Assembly: GCF_965199065.1 (NCBI RefSeq)
Contig: NZ_CBDAQN010000003.1
Coordinates: forward strand, 620,001 to 684,000
Direction: 5' to 3'
DNA: 64,000 nucleotides
DNA from: Acidisoma sp965199065
GTDB taxonomy: Bacteria > Pseudomonadota > Alphaproteobacteria > Acetobacterales > Acetobacteraceae
In this document: one piece after another, positions 46,064-55,554 of the stretch
Layout of the letters: each line of letters opens with the position of its first letter
How positions within the stretch are numbered: position 1 is the first letter of the stretch
The notes under the pieces: model-generated
Database searches by the model: none
Seen by the model: only the letters and a program-made list of their open reading frames with translations
Told to the model about the DNA's origin: nothing
Made by a program: the position numbers and the translations under genes

Positions 46064-46590
46064 GCCGCCGCCGCCGCCGCTCGCACCGCCGCGCGCATGA
46101 TCTCGACATGCGCGCCGCAGCGGCAGAGGTTGTAGCGGAGCGCCTGGGCGATGGCGGCCTCGGCCGGGTGAGGATCACGCCGCAGCAGTGCGGCGACCGT
46201 CATGATCATCCCGTTGAGGCAGTACCCGCATTGCGCGCCCTGCTCGGCGATGAAGGCGGCCTGCACCGGGTGAGGACGCTCGGGGGTGCCGAGGCCTTCG
46301 AGCGTCGTGATCTCTCGCTCGCCGACGATGCCGACGGGGATGCAGCAGGATCGCGCCGCAACCCCGTCGATGAGAACTGTGCAGGCACCGCACTCGCCGA
46401 GGCCGCAGCCGTATTTCGGGCCATTGAGGGCGAGATCGTTGCGGAGAACGAACAGGAGCGGCGTCTCGGGCGCGATGTCGAGAGAGTGGGTCCCGCCGTT
46501 GACGCGGAGGCTAAGCAGGCGCGCGGACGAATGCGCCTGCCCGACGCCCTTGAGCCCCTCGCCTGTCAGGTGCTGGCCTTCCAGACCCAT
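46060..46590 (-). CDS. nicA: nicotinate dehydrogenase small subunit, 2Fe-2S
   Basis: Electron-transfer subunit of a molybdenum hydroxylase. The 176-residue frame carries both 2Fe-2S sites: the plant-ferredoxin type GCGLGECGACTVLIDG with a later Cys, and the C-terminal CGYCLNGM plus NLCRCGAH. The canonical family core starts near residue 24 (LLSLRVNGG), so the first 20-odd residues may be an artefact of start choice; no strong ribosome-binding site decides it. First gene of the seven-gene operon. Molybdenum hydroxylases of this two-subunit type transfer electrons through the partner's hemes rather than to NAD. Confidence 0.9.
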   Translation of the reverse strand: MGLEGQHLTGEGLKGVGQAHSSARLLSLRVNGGTHSLDIAPETPLLFVLRNDLALNGPKYGCGLGECGACTVLIDGVAARSCCIPVGIVGEREITTLEGLGTPERPHPVQAAFIAEQGAQCGYCLNGMIMTVAALLRRDPHPAEAAIAQALRYNLCRCGAHVEIMRAAVRAAAAAA

Positions 46591-46608
46591 CGCGCGCCGA
46601 CATCCGAT

Positions 46609-46624
46609 CGTTTGTACACATACG
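46609..46624. promoter_or_regulatory. possible operator upstream of nicA
   Basis: The AT-rich stretch GTTTGTACACATAC lies about 20-35 bp upstream of the nicA start in a 76-bp gap and is centred on the perfect palindrome TGTACA. It is the only AT-rich palindromic site there and could bind the operon's MarR protein. The site is short, so confidence is low. Confidence 0.25.
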
Positions 46625-46666
46625 ACTTTGGGTGCGGCGGCGCCCCGCTGTCAACGGGTTTCAGGT

Positions 46667-47647
<981 letters not shown>

Positions 47648-47759
47648 TGATTGTCTCCTGTAGCGGCCTTGCCCTGATCCGTGCGGCCGCAGGGACCATA
47701 ACCCTGCCCATCACCGGCGCGCCACTCGCGCAGGGACACAGTAGAGTGTTCTGGGCCGC

Positions 47760-50243
47760 CTAACGGATACCAAGGCCGACGGGCTCTTCCGAGGCCGGAA
47801 GGCTCGGCACGATGTATTCGCCGGTCGCGATCTTGTGCCGGACACTGGCCGCCGACTGGGGGCGATCGAACAGATATCCCTGCACGTAGGTGCATCCCAT
47901 CGCGGCCAGCAACCGCCACTGTTCCTCGGTTTCGACGCCCTCGGCCGTCGTCGTCATGCTGAGGTTCCGGGCCAGCGACACTACCGCCTCGATGATCGGC
48001 ATCGCATCGTCCTTCTTGTTCAGACCCATGATGAACGACCGGTCGATCTTGATCTTGTCGAAGGGCAACTGCCGCAGATAGCTGAGCGATGCGTATCCGG
48101 TTCCGAAATCATCGAGCGCGATGGTGACGCCAAGCGACCTGAGTTGCCGAAGAACCACCGACACCTGCTCGCTGTCGCGGAGCAGAGCCCCTTCCGTGAT
48201 TTCAAGCTCCAGCCTGGATGGATCGAGCCCTGCGTCATTCAGGGCAGACTCGACGATCCCGACCAGCCCGCGCCCGGCGAACTGCACGGGCGAGAGGTTG
48301 ACGGCAAGCCTTACCTGACAGGGCCAACGCGTCGCTTCGGCGCAGGCCCGCCGCAGGACCATCTCGCCGATGGGCACGATCAGCCGGCTTTCCTCCGCGA
48401 TAGGGATGAAACGCCCCGGCGCGACACTGCCGAGGCTGTGGTGGTTCCAGCGCAGCAAGCCCTCGAACTGGACGAGCTCCCCCGTCTCCGCCTGGACAAC
48501 CGGCTGGTAGAAAATCTCGAACTGATCCTCCTTGAGCGCCGTGCGCAGATCGGCGGTGATGGTGCTGCGCGTCTGCACCTCCTGCTGCATCTCCGGCTCG
48601 AAGAACTGCCATGTGTTGCGGCCGGCGGCCTTCGCCCGGTAGAGCGCCATGTCCGCGTTGCGGAAAAGATGCTCGGCGTCGGTCGTCCCCTCGTCCTCGA
48701 CCGCGATGCCGAGGCTGATGCTCGAGGATATACGGCGCCCCTCAAGGTCATAGGGCTGGTCGATGCTATCGACGAGACGTTGCGCCAGGGCCAGAGTATC
48801 GGTCCGGTCCCGCGGCATCATCTGCAGGATGGCGAATTCGTCGCCGCCCAGGCGGGCGACGAGGTCCTCCTCCCGCACCGACGCTCTCAGACGCTGCGCG
48901 ATCGTGACCAGAAGCATGTCCCCGGCGAGATGTCCGAGCGTGTCGTTCACGTCCTTGAAGTCGTCGACATCGACGAACAGAAGCGCGAAACGCCGCCGGT
49001 TGACCCGGTTGGCGAGAAGATGGTTCAGCCGCAAGGTGAAGGCGAGCCGGTTGGGAAGACCGGTCAGGACATCGTGGTGCGCCAGATACTCCGTGTTGGC
49101 CTCGACCTTGCGGCGTTCGCTGATGTCTTCGTAGGTGACGACCCAGCCACCTTCCGACATCGGCACATAGACGACCTGGATCGAGGCGTGATCGGTCTCG
49201 GCATAGAACTGCCCGCCTTCCCCCGCGGACCAGATGCCGGACAGGCGCTGATGTATTTCGCTGATCAACAACAGCGGTTGCGCCTGCCGCTCCATCGTCA
49301 CATGGAGGAGCTCGTCCAGCCCGGCTCCTGGCTCGACCTCCTGCGGCCGCAGCCCGAACATCTCGCGGAACCGCTTGTTGCAGACGATCAGCCGCCGGTC
49401 GTCGCCTGCCATCAGCAGACCCTGCGACATGTTGTTCAGGGCAGCATCGAAGCGGGCGTTCTGGATCCGCAGGGCCTCGTCGCGCCCGCGCAGCGTCGCG
49501 TTCTGCATAGCCAGGCTCTCGTTCGCAGCAGCGACGGCGGCGTGGGCCGTGCTCAGCGCGGAACTTGTGCGGCGCAGATCATCCGCCAGCGCGGTGAGCC
49601 TCTCGTTGGCTCTCAGCATCAGCCGGTTGTCGCGGAGCAACAGGATGATCAGGAGAACGCCGATCGCGATCAGGCCGAAGTTGACTGCGGAGGAGATGAA
49701 ATGGAGCCGCCTGAGCCGGTCCTGATCCCATTCAATCTGATTGCTGACGAGCGTGCTGGTGACGGCGGTCAGCCGCGTCATCCCGGCATCGAGCGGGGCG
49801 AGCAGGTCGCCGATCTGGTCCGCGACGCCGGCCTGTCCGAGCTTCGGAAGCAGGGGCCCGATCGCGTCGACGTTCTGCGTGAGCACCTGGACGACGCCGT
49901 CCGTCTCGACATGGCCGGAGATGAAGCGGAGGAAGGACGGCCGGTTGAGCACGTCCAGACGGTTCTGGAGGATCTCGTAGCGAAGCGCGACGATACTTGC
50001 CGAGGCGTCCGGCCGGTTAAGGGCGAACGCGCCCACGGCGTCCTGCAGGCGCAGGAGCTCGATCGCCCCCTGCCCGGCGTCAAAGGCATCGTCGTAGCTC
50101 GCGAGCCGGTTGACCGTCGTGTCCTGCTGAATGGTCAGGAACGACGTAGAAGCCGCGGCGATGGCGAACAGCAGCAGGACGGCAAATAGCGGAAGTCTGG
50201 CTTCGCGCCTGAGTTCGCGGGTGGTCTTGCTTCGCCGCGACAT
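47760..50243 (-). CDS. membrane-bound GGDEF-EAL protein (c-di-GMP synthase/phosphodiesterase)
   Basis: The 827-residue protein has two transmembrane helices (about 18-38 and 185-210) flanking a periplasmic sensor region, a coiled-coil linker, a PAS-like domain (about 255-375), a GGDEF domain and an EAL domain. The cyclase motif RLGGDEF is intact (about 466), and an RxxD inhibition site (REED) lies five residues before it. The EAL signature reads EGLLRW (about 594) instead of EALLRW, but the metal and catalytic residues in VNLSPVQF, ITEGALL, LDDFGTGYASLSYL, EGVETEEQ and YVQGYLFDRP are present. Both activities are therefore possible. The start is ATG 50243. Confidence 0.93.
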   Translation of the reverse strand: MSRRSKTTRELRREARLPLFAVLLLFAIAAASTSFLTIQQDTTVNRLASYDDAFDAGQGAIELLRLQDAVGAFALNRPDASASIVALRYEILQNRLDVLNRPSFLRFISGHVETDGVVQVLTQNVDAIGPLLPKLGQAGVADQIGDLLAPLDAGMTRLTAVTSTLVSNQIEWDQDRLRRLHFISSAVNFGLIAIGVLLIILLLRDNRLMLRANERLTALADDLRRTSSALSTAHAAVAAANESLAMQNATLRGRDEALRIQNARFDAALNNMSQGLLMAGDDRRLIVCNKRFREMFGLRPQEVEPGAGLDELLHVTMERQAQPLLLISEIHQRLSGIWSAGEGGQFYAETDHASIQVVYVPMSEGGWVVTYEDISERRKVEANTEYLAHHDVLTGLPNRLAFTLRLNHLLANRVNRRRFALLFVDVDDFKDVNDTLGHLAGDMLLVTIAQRLRASVREEDLVARLGGDEFAILQMMPRDRTDTLALAQRLVDSIDQPYDLEGRRISSSISLGIAVEDEGTTDAEHLFRNADMALYRAKAAGRNTWQFFEPEMQQEVQTRSTITADLRTALKEDQFEIFYQPVVQAETGELVQFEGLLRWNHHSLGSVAPGRFIPIAEESRLIVPIGEMVLRRACAEATRWPCQVRLAVNLSPVQFAGRGLVGIVESALNDAGLDPSRLELEITEGALLRDSEQVSVVLRQLRSLGVTIALDDFGTGYASLSYLRQLPFDKIKIDRSFIMGLNKKDDAMPIIEAVVSLARNLSMTTTAEGVETEEQWRLLAAMGCTYVQGYLFDRPQSAASVRHKIATGEYIVPSLPASEEPVGLGIR

Positions 50244-50746
50244 CAACTAAGACGTTCGTGCGCCGGCTGCGGGCCGCCTACAGGAGCACGACCGTCCGGC
50301 GCAAGACGTAACTGACGGCAAGGCAAACACTGGTGCGAACCGTTTCTCCAACCGGGTCCGGAAAAACTCCGCCGCCCCACCCATGCCGCGCGACCTCTCT
50401 CGACGTTTGCCAACCCTCCCGCAGAGGAGGGTGACGACAGCTACACCCTTCGGAGTAGGCAGGGCGCGCGCCTCCAGTCAATGTTTTATACAATCTACCC
50501 GGTGAGCCAAGGGTTGTACTGCGGCGGGACCCGCGCTCTACGCTTAATCAGACGGCCGAGGGAGTTCTTCACGGCTCCCGCTAGGTCATTTATGCAGTCG
50601 GAACCGGTAACGGCACCTTAAAGCGAGCAGCTCATGGTAGGCGCACCCCCGAAGACTGCTACTTTCGGTGGCAATCGTTGAGTGCATGACCCCTGCGTTG
50701 CGGAGCCAGCCGCACCTGCGCCGCCCCTGGTTCCGCAACGCAGGGG
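50244..50746. other. gene-free stretch upstream of the GGDEF-EAL gene (503 bp)
   Basis: No gene supported. It contains a hairpin ACCCTCC (50413-50419) / GGAGGGT (50426-50432), an AT-rich patch with a TATAAA-like -10 on the minus strand (50484-50489), possibly the promoter of the GGDEF-EAL gene, and most of the long perfect inverted repeat at 50687-50749. Confidence 0.5.
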
Positions 50747-50749
50747 TCA
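50687..50749. repeat. perfect 18-bp inverted repeat ending on a stop codon
   Basis: TGACCCCTGCGTTGCGGA (50687-50704) is the exact reverse complement of TCCGCAACGCAGGGGTCA (50732-50749), with a 27-base spacer that is itself GC-rich. The right arm begins with the stop codon (50747-50749) of the minus-strand methyltransferase gene. It could act as that gene's terminator, although no U-tract follows, or be a mobile or REP-like palindromic unit. Confidence 0.75.
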
Positions 50750-51535
50750 CACCATGATGAACCCCGTCGGCAGCAGTGCGACGTTATCCCGTAGAGTTTC
50801 CACCTCGACCCTGGGATGCGGCCCCTTGAAGGCGATATGCCAGTCCTCCGTAATGCTTTCGAAACGCAGGCCGGCAAGCGCGCAGAGGTTACGCAGGCTT
50901 TTCTGGGAAAACAGACTGACGTGTCCATTTCGTGGCCCGGCATACCACCAGTCTCCACGAATGACATCGATGTCGTCGGGCTGAAGCTTCGTCGAGAATA
51001 TGACGCAGCCGGCCGGGGCGAGGCAGGCGCTCCAGTCTTCAACGAACACCTTTGGGAAAGGCATGTGTTCAACCACCTCGGCGCTAAAGATCACGTCGAC
51101 CGGGCCGCACGGAAGGATGTTGAAGTCAGGGTTGAGCGCGTCGTAGTTTTCGATTGGGAAATCACCCGAGACCAACCGGGAAAGCAGCCCGTTCCCGGCA
51201 CCGTAGTCCAGCACCTTGGGGCGCTTTCCTGAAAGGAAAGATTGCTCCAGCACAGCCCTCAGAAAGCGGGCATTGTTCTGCGGCCTGATCCTGGGATAGA
51301 GGGGATCGAACTTCACATAATCTTCATTGTAAATCTTTCGCTTCAATTCTTCAGCGGACCAAGTATCCAGAAAGGATGTAAAGATGAAACTGCAATCTTC
51401 ACACCGGAAATACTCGACGGGCTCGCCAGACGAAGTCCCGGGAGGCGGGAGCTGAAGATTGCAATGCTTCCCGGACGACACCGTTGCGAAAGATCTGCTT
51501 GATCCTCCACAAATCTTGCATTCTGTCATAACCAT
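50747..51535 (-). CDS. zinc-ribbon class I SAM-dependent methyltransferase
   Basis: The 262-residue protein begins with a Cys4 zinc-ribbon-like region (CKICGG near residue 6; CEDCSF near residue 45), then a Methyltransf_23-type domain with SAM motif VLDYGAGNGLLSRL, FSAEVVEHMPFP, DDIDVIRGDWWYAGPRNGHVSLFSQKSL. Such proteins often modify sugars or surface glycans. The coding sequence and its flanks are visibly richer in A+T than the rest of the window, and the gene has no functional neighbours. Together with the flanking inverted repeat this suggests separate acquisition. Confidence 0.85.
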   Translation of the reverse strand: MVMTECKICGGSSRSFATVSSGKHCNLQLPPPGTSSGEPVEYFRCEDCSFIFTSFLDTWSAEELKRKIYNEDYVKFDPLYPRIRPQNNARFLRAVLEQSFLSGKRPKVLDYGAGNGLLSRLVSGDFPIENYDALNPDFNILPCGPVDVIFSAEVVEHMPFPKVFVEDWSACLAPAGCVIFSTKLQPDDIDVIRGDWWYAGPRNGHVSLFSQKSLRNLCALAGLRFESITEDWHIAFKGPHPRVEVETLRDNVALLPTGFIMV

Positions 51536-51644
51536 TCAGAATTTTATACTCCATTAGGTCAGGGTGGGGTATAGAACGGCAGCGCGGCCATGTCATCCCA
51601 GAGCCGAACGGTATCGGTCATTAGTGAGACAGAGCGAGGAATGA

Positions 51645-52187
51645 ATGGTTGGAGTAGCTAGCTTAGGACGCCGTCAGGTGATTGCCGGCATCGGCATTGC
51701 CGGAGCCGCGATGGCGGTCGGGCGTCCAAGCGCGTTCGCCGACAGCGTCGCCCCTGTCCCGGTTCCTAAAGGGCCGATCATCCTAACGATTTCGGGAAAG
51801 ATCACGGCCCACAACATGGGCAGCAAGGTCGCTTTCGATATGGCCACGCTCGAAGCGGTTGCTCAGGACGGGTTTACGACGGCCAATCCCTGGACCCCGC
51901 GGGCGGACTTCACCGGGGTGTTGTTCACGAAACTGTTGCAGAGGGTGGGGGGCCACGGAAAGACGGCCCTCGCCTACGCCCTCAACGACTACGTCGTCGA
52001 AATACCGCTAGGCGATATGTCGGAGGACGGTCCGTTGCTCGCGACGAAGATGAATGGACAATACATGCCGGTGGCCCATTACGGCCCCCTCTTCGTCATG
52101 TACAACTTCTCCAAGCATCATGAATGGCTGAAGAACGACATGTATGCCCGGTGCATCTGGCAAATGCAGAGCATGGTCATCACCTGA
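51645..52187 (+). CDS. small exported oxidoreductase molybdopterin-binding-domain-like protein
   Basis: The 180-residue protein has a twin-arginine-like signal (GRRQVIAGIGIAGAAMAVG) and a mature part of about 145 residues: ILTISGKIT, FDMATLEAVAQDGFTTANPWTPRADFTGVLFTKLLQRVG, ALNDYVVEIPLGD, GPLFVMYNF and CIWQMQSMVI. The pattern is that of a minimal sulfite-oxidase-type (PF00174-like) domain without the cofactor-binding cysteine region of the full enzyme. From experience such genes often accompany GGDEF-EAL genes; here one lies 1.4 kb away on the opposite strand. Its function is not established. Confidence 0.7.
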   Translation: MVGVASLGRRQVIAGIGIAGAAMAVGRPSAFADSVAPVPVPKGPIILTISGKITAHNMGSKVAFDMATLEAVAQDGFTTANPWTPRADFTGVLFTKLLQRVGGHGKTALAYALNDYVVEIPLGDMSEDGPLLATKMNGQYMPVAHYGPLFVMYNFSKHHEWLKNDMYARCIWQMQSMVIT

Positions 52188-52229
52188 CCGGCTCGCCGTC
52201 GAGCGTCCCGCCCGGGCGCCCGTCACAGC

Positions 52230-52257
52230 CGCCTGCCGCGCGTAGCCCAGGCAGGCG
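52230..52257. terminator. hairpin between convergent genes
   Basis: CGCCTGCC (52230-52237) pairs perfectly with GGCAGGCG (52250-52257) around a 12-base loop, midway between the convergent exported-protein gene and the end of the polyol operon. It is a likely bidirectional terminator, though without a clear U-tract. Confidence 0.45.
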
Positions 52258-52301
52258 CAGCCGCCATAGGGTCACCGCCAGCATGGAAGCCGTCGGGTCG
52301 C

Positions 52302-52775
52302 TTATTGCGGCTGCGTCGCCTCATAAGCACTGATCGCCGCGACCTTGGCAGCCGACGACGACTTCGGATCGAACCGGTGCGACAGCCATTCCTTGACCAA
52401 TGCACGAGCCAGTTCAAGGCCGATGACCCGCTCGCCCATGCACAACACCTGGGCATCGTTGCTGAGAATGGCGCGCTGGACCGAATAAACGTCATGGGCC
52501 GTCACGGCGCGGATGCCGGGCACCTTGTTGGCGCTGATGGCGACGCCGAGGCCTGTGCCGCAGATCAGCAAGGCCCGATCCGCGCGGCCCTCGGCCACCA
52601 TGCGAGCCGCCGTTACCGCGATGTGGGGATAAGCCGTCGTCTCGTTTGCGGCCACACCAACGTCGATGACCTCGGCGACCCGTTCGTCGTGGCGTAGATC
52701 GCTCGCCAGCACGTCCCTCATCCGGGTTCCGGCGTCGTCGCAACCGATCACGATGGTGAATTTCGACTCAGTCAT
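52302..52775 (-). CDS. rpiB: RpiB/LacAB-family sugar-phosphate isomerase (candidate D-erythrulose-4-phosphate isomerase)
   Basis: The 157-residue protein has the RpiB landmarks IGCDDAG, ALLICGTGLGVAISANKVPGIRA (catalytic-type Cys) and SNDAQVLCMGERVIGLELA. Family members interconvert ribose-5-P and ribulose-5-P, while relatives in erythritol and threitol pathways isomerise D-erythrulose-4-P to D-erythrose-4-P. The operon context favours the second role. ATG at 52775 follows an AAGGAGAG ribosome-binding site. It is the last gene of the ten-gene operon, 83 bp after the fused kinase. Confidence 0.9.
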   Translation of the reverse strand: MTESKFTIVIGCDDAGTRMRDVLASDLRHDERVAEVIDVGVAANETTAYPHIAVTAARMVAEGRADRALLICGTGLGVAISANKVPGIRAVTAHDVYSVQRAILSNDAQVLCMGERVIGLELARALVKEWLSHRFDPKSSSAAKVAAISAYEATQPQ

Positions 52776-52858
52776 GGGTCTCTCCTTGTAGGTTAGACAG
52801 CACCCGGGCGCAGAGGGCGAAGGAAACGGCACCGGCATCCGGATGGCCGATGCTGCGC

Positions 52859-54502
52859 TCAGCCAAGGGGACGCGCGCGCCCCAGCCTCGGCCGCAGCTG
52901 CGCCGTGGCCTCAGCCGCATTCGCAGCCACTTCGGCCGACCGGCGCCAAGCCAAGGCAGCGCCGCAGCCCGCCGAGGTTTCCGCCGACAGGCTGGCCACG
53001 AAGGGCGCTAAGGCATCGACCAGCGTCTTGTCGCCGGGTTTAGCGCCTCCGATGGTCATGACGCTTTCCAACGCCTGCTCGGCCGCGAGCCTCACCCGAT
53101 CGGCAGTCACACTTGCAGTGTCGCTCAGGGCCCGGGCGGCGGCGAGTAGCCCCAAACCCCATATTGCCCCGGAAGTGCCGCCGGCACGGTCGGCCCAGGC
53201 ATTTGCCCCTGCCGCGAGAACGCTAGCCGCACCCGCGCCCGCCTTGGAGGCCGCCTGCGCCGCCGCCGCCGCGGCCGCCGAGCCTCGCGCCATTCCTTGT
53301 CCGTGGTCGCCGTCGCCGGCCTGGGCGTCGATGCGGCCAAGATCGGCCTCGGCCTCCTTCAACGCCGCGGCCAGACGGGCGAACCCGCCCGCGATGATCC
53401 GTCCGCTCGCCTGCGACTGCGGCGAAGCGGCAGGCCAAAGCGGGAGGCTGGACGGGCCGGCCAAACCCCGCTCGGCTTCGGTCTCTTCGGCAGGCGCGAC
53501 CTCACCTACCGCACCGATGCGGAGCGCCGCCGTGTCACAAGGCGCAAGCCAGAAGGCTTCCAGCGCGTCGTCGAGCCAAGTGAAGGTCAGCGAGCAGCCC
53601 TCCATGTCGAGGCTGGTCACATACTCGCCCACAAGAGGCGCGACGGCGGTAAGGCCAGCCTCTCGCAGTTCCGCCGCGACCGAGCCCCAGAGCACGAACA
53701 GCTCCTCCTGCTTGGTGCTGCCCAAACCGTTGAGGATCACGGCAACACGCGAGCCTGCGCCCTCGGGCGCCTCTTCCAGAAGCCGGCGCACGAGCAGCGC
53801 CGCGAGTTCGGACGCCGGGACGATGGGGCTCTCGCCGATGCCGGGCTCGCCATGAATGCCCAGGCCAATCCCCATCTGGCCGCCGGGGACCGCAAACAGG
53901 GGCCCCGCCGCTCCCGGCAAAGTGCAGCCGCCGAAAGCCACGCCAAAGGACCGCGTGCGGTCGTTCGCAGCCCGCGCGACAAGCTCGACGGCGTCGAGGC
54001 TGAGGCCCGCCTCGGCGGCGGCGCCTGCGATCTTGAATACAGCCACGTCGCCGGCCACGCCGCGGCGGCGCGCGATCTCGTGGGTGGCGGCGCTTGCGAT
54101 GTCATCGGTCACCGGCAGCACGCGGACGTCGATGCCCTCGCTACGCAGCCGTTCGGCGGCGGCACCGAAGTTCAGCACGTCGCCGGCGTAGTTGCCGAAA
54201 CCCAGGAGAATGCCGCCACCGCGATGGGCGCGGGCGGCGACATCGTGCACCAGCCGCGTCGATGGCGAGGCGAAGACATCGCCGGCGACGGCGGCATCGG
54301 CAAAGCCGGGCCCGACGTAGCCGGCAAAGGCCGGGTAATGACCGCTGCCGCCGCCGATGACGACGGCGACCTTGCCCGCGGGTGTTGCCGTGGCGCGCAG
54401 AACACCCCCGGGGACGGCGCGCACCAGCCGCGGATGGATGGCGCAGAAGCCCTGAAGGGCTTGCTCTGCGAACGCCTCGGGCGCGTCAAGAAGATGAGTC
54501 AT
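52859..54502 (-). CDS. fused DhaK-DhaL kinase (dihydroxyacetone/erythrulose kinase type)
   Basis: ATP-dependent ketose kinase of 547 residues. The N-terminal DhaK domain (about 1-330) has VVIGGGSGHYPAFAGYVGPG, FGNYAGDVLNFG and GIHGEPGIGE, in which about H217 would hold the substrate covalently. A proline/alanine linker leads to the DhaL nucleotide domain (about 360-547) with DAQAGDGDHGQGMARG and IGGAKPGDKTLVDAL. No DhaM/PTS component is nearby, consistent with direct use of ATP. Context suggests erythrulose as substrate. It is one of two DHAK systems in the same operon. Confidence 0.92.
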   Translation of the reverse strand: MTHLLDAPEAFAEQALQGFCAIHPRLVRAVPGGVLRATATPAGKVAVVIGGGSGHYPAFAGYVGPGFADAAVAGDVFASPSTRLVHDVAARAHRGGGILLGFGNYAGDVLNFGAAAERLRSEGIDVRVLPVTDDIASAATHEIARRRGVAGDVAVFKIAGAAAEAGLSLDAVELVARAANDRTRSFGVAFGGCTLPGAAGPLFAVPGGQMGIGLGIHGEPGIGESPIVPASELAALLVRRLLEEAPEGAGSRVAVILNGLGSTKQEELFVLWGSVAAELREAGLTAVAPLVGEYVTSLDMEGCSLTFTWLDDALEAFWLAPCDTAALRIGAVGEVAPAEETEAERGLAGPSSLPLWPAASPQSQASGRIIAGGFARLAAALKEAEADLGRIDAQAGDGDHGQGMARGSAAAAAAAQAASKAGAGAASVLAAGANAWADRAGGTSGAIWGLGLLAAARALSDTASVTADRVRLAAEQALESVMTIGGAKPGDKTLVDALAPFVASLSAETSAGCGAALAWRRSAEVAANAAEATAQLRPRLGRARPLG

Positions 54503-54556
54503 CGTTATATGAACCTAAGGAGGAAGTGCCCGCTCGGACACTCCCCCCGATCGTCA

Positions 54557-55519
54557 TTACTGCTTGAGCGTGAACGGCGCCGTGTAGTCACCGACATTAG
54601 CCTTGGTGAGGAGCACGCAATCGAAAAGCTGCTTCTCGCTCGCGGCACCCGTCTTGCCGGTTTTCAGATAAGAGTCCGCCTCGTCCACCGCCTTTGCCGC
54701 GAAGACCGCCACCGGCTGGAGAACGGTGTACTGCAGCTCGCCGGCTTTGATAGCAGCGACGGCATCAGGCGAACCGTCGAAACCACCGACCTTGATGCCC
54801 GACAGCTTGCCGGCTTCTTTCAGCGCCGCGATTGCCCCCAGCGCCATCTCGTCGTTGCCGCTGATGACGCCGATGATGTTCGGGTGCGCCTGCAACAGGC
54901 TCTGCATCTTGTCGTGGCCCTGGGTCCGGTCCCAGTTCGCCACCTGCGAGCCGACCTTCACGAGGCCTGGATACTGGCTCAGCACCGTCTCGTAGCCGTT
55001 GGAGCGCGTGGCCGCGTTGTTGTCGGCCGGGTTGCCGAGCAGTTCGACGTAGTTGCCCTGCTGGCCGACGTCCTTCACCCATTCCTCGGCGCCGAGCGCC
55101 GCGCCCTGCGCGTTGTTGGAAACAAGCTGAGCCTTGGCCAGACCCTGCTGGTTGATCTCGGCGTTGACCAGGAAAACAGGGATGTTCGCGGCGACGGCCT
55201 TCTTGACGGCACCGATCGAGCCGCTCGCATTGGCGGGGTCGAGGATGATCGCCACGGACTTGTTGGTGATCGCGGTGTCGATGAGGTTGCTCTCGGTGTT
55301 CGTATCGCCTTTGGAGGCGCCGACGGTCGCCTTGTAGCCGAGCTTCTCAGCTTCGGCGGCGGCAACCTTGCCCTCGGTGTACCAGTAGGCGTTTGCCGGA
55401 TCATTGACGATAATCGAGATCAGGCCGCCGGCAGCGGAGGCCCGCGTGGTGACGCCGCCAACCAGCGGAAGTGCCATCGCACAGGCCGCGAGCAAGAGAC
55501 GTCTCGTCTTGTTGGACAT
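54557..55519 (-). CDS. periplasmic substrate-binding protein of polyol/sugar ABC transporter
   Basis: The 320-residue type I binding protein has a signal peptide (about residues 1-29, cleavage ASA-A). Mature landmarks are IIVNDPANAYWYTEGKVAAAEAEKLGY, DTAITNKSVAIILDPANASGSIGAVKKA, ALGAEEWVKDVGQQGNYVELLG, ISGNDEMALGAIAALKEAG and VGGFDGSPDAVAAIKAGE. It resembles RbsB-type binding proteins. It follows the permease gene by 35 bp. The ligand is inferred from operon context to be a tetritol or similar polyol. Confidence 0.92.
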   Translation of the reverse strand: MSNKTRRLLLAACAMALPLVGGVTTRASAAGGLISIIVNDPANAYWYTEGKVAAAEAEKLGYKATVGASKGDTNTESNLIDTAITNKSVAIILDPANASGSIGAVKKAVAANIPVFLVNAEINQQGLAKAQLVSNNAQGAALGAEEWVKDVGQQGNYVELLGNPADNNAATRSNGYETVLSQYPGLVKVGSQVANWDRTQGHDKMQSLLQAHPNIIGVISGNDEMALGAIAALKEAGKLSGIKVGGFDGSPDAVAAIKAGELQYTVLQPVAVFAAKAVDEADSYLKTGKTGAASEKQLFDCVLLTKANVGDYTAPFTLKQ

Positions 55520-55554
55520 AGGTCGTTTCCCTCTGAATGAGTCTTTGAGACCGG

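Noticed and set aside
42977..46135. 1052-codon open frame antisense to nicB
   Set aside because: Antisense to a protein with unmistakable molybdopterin and heme motifs; no recognisable domains of its own.
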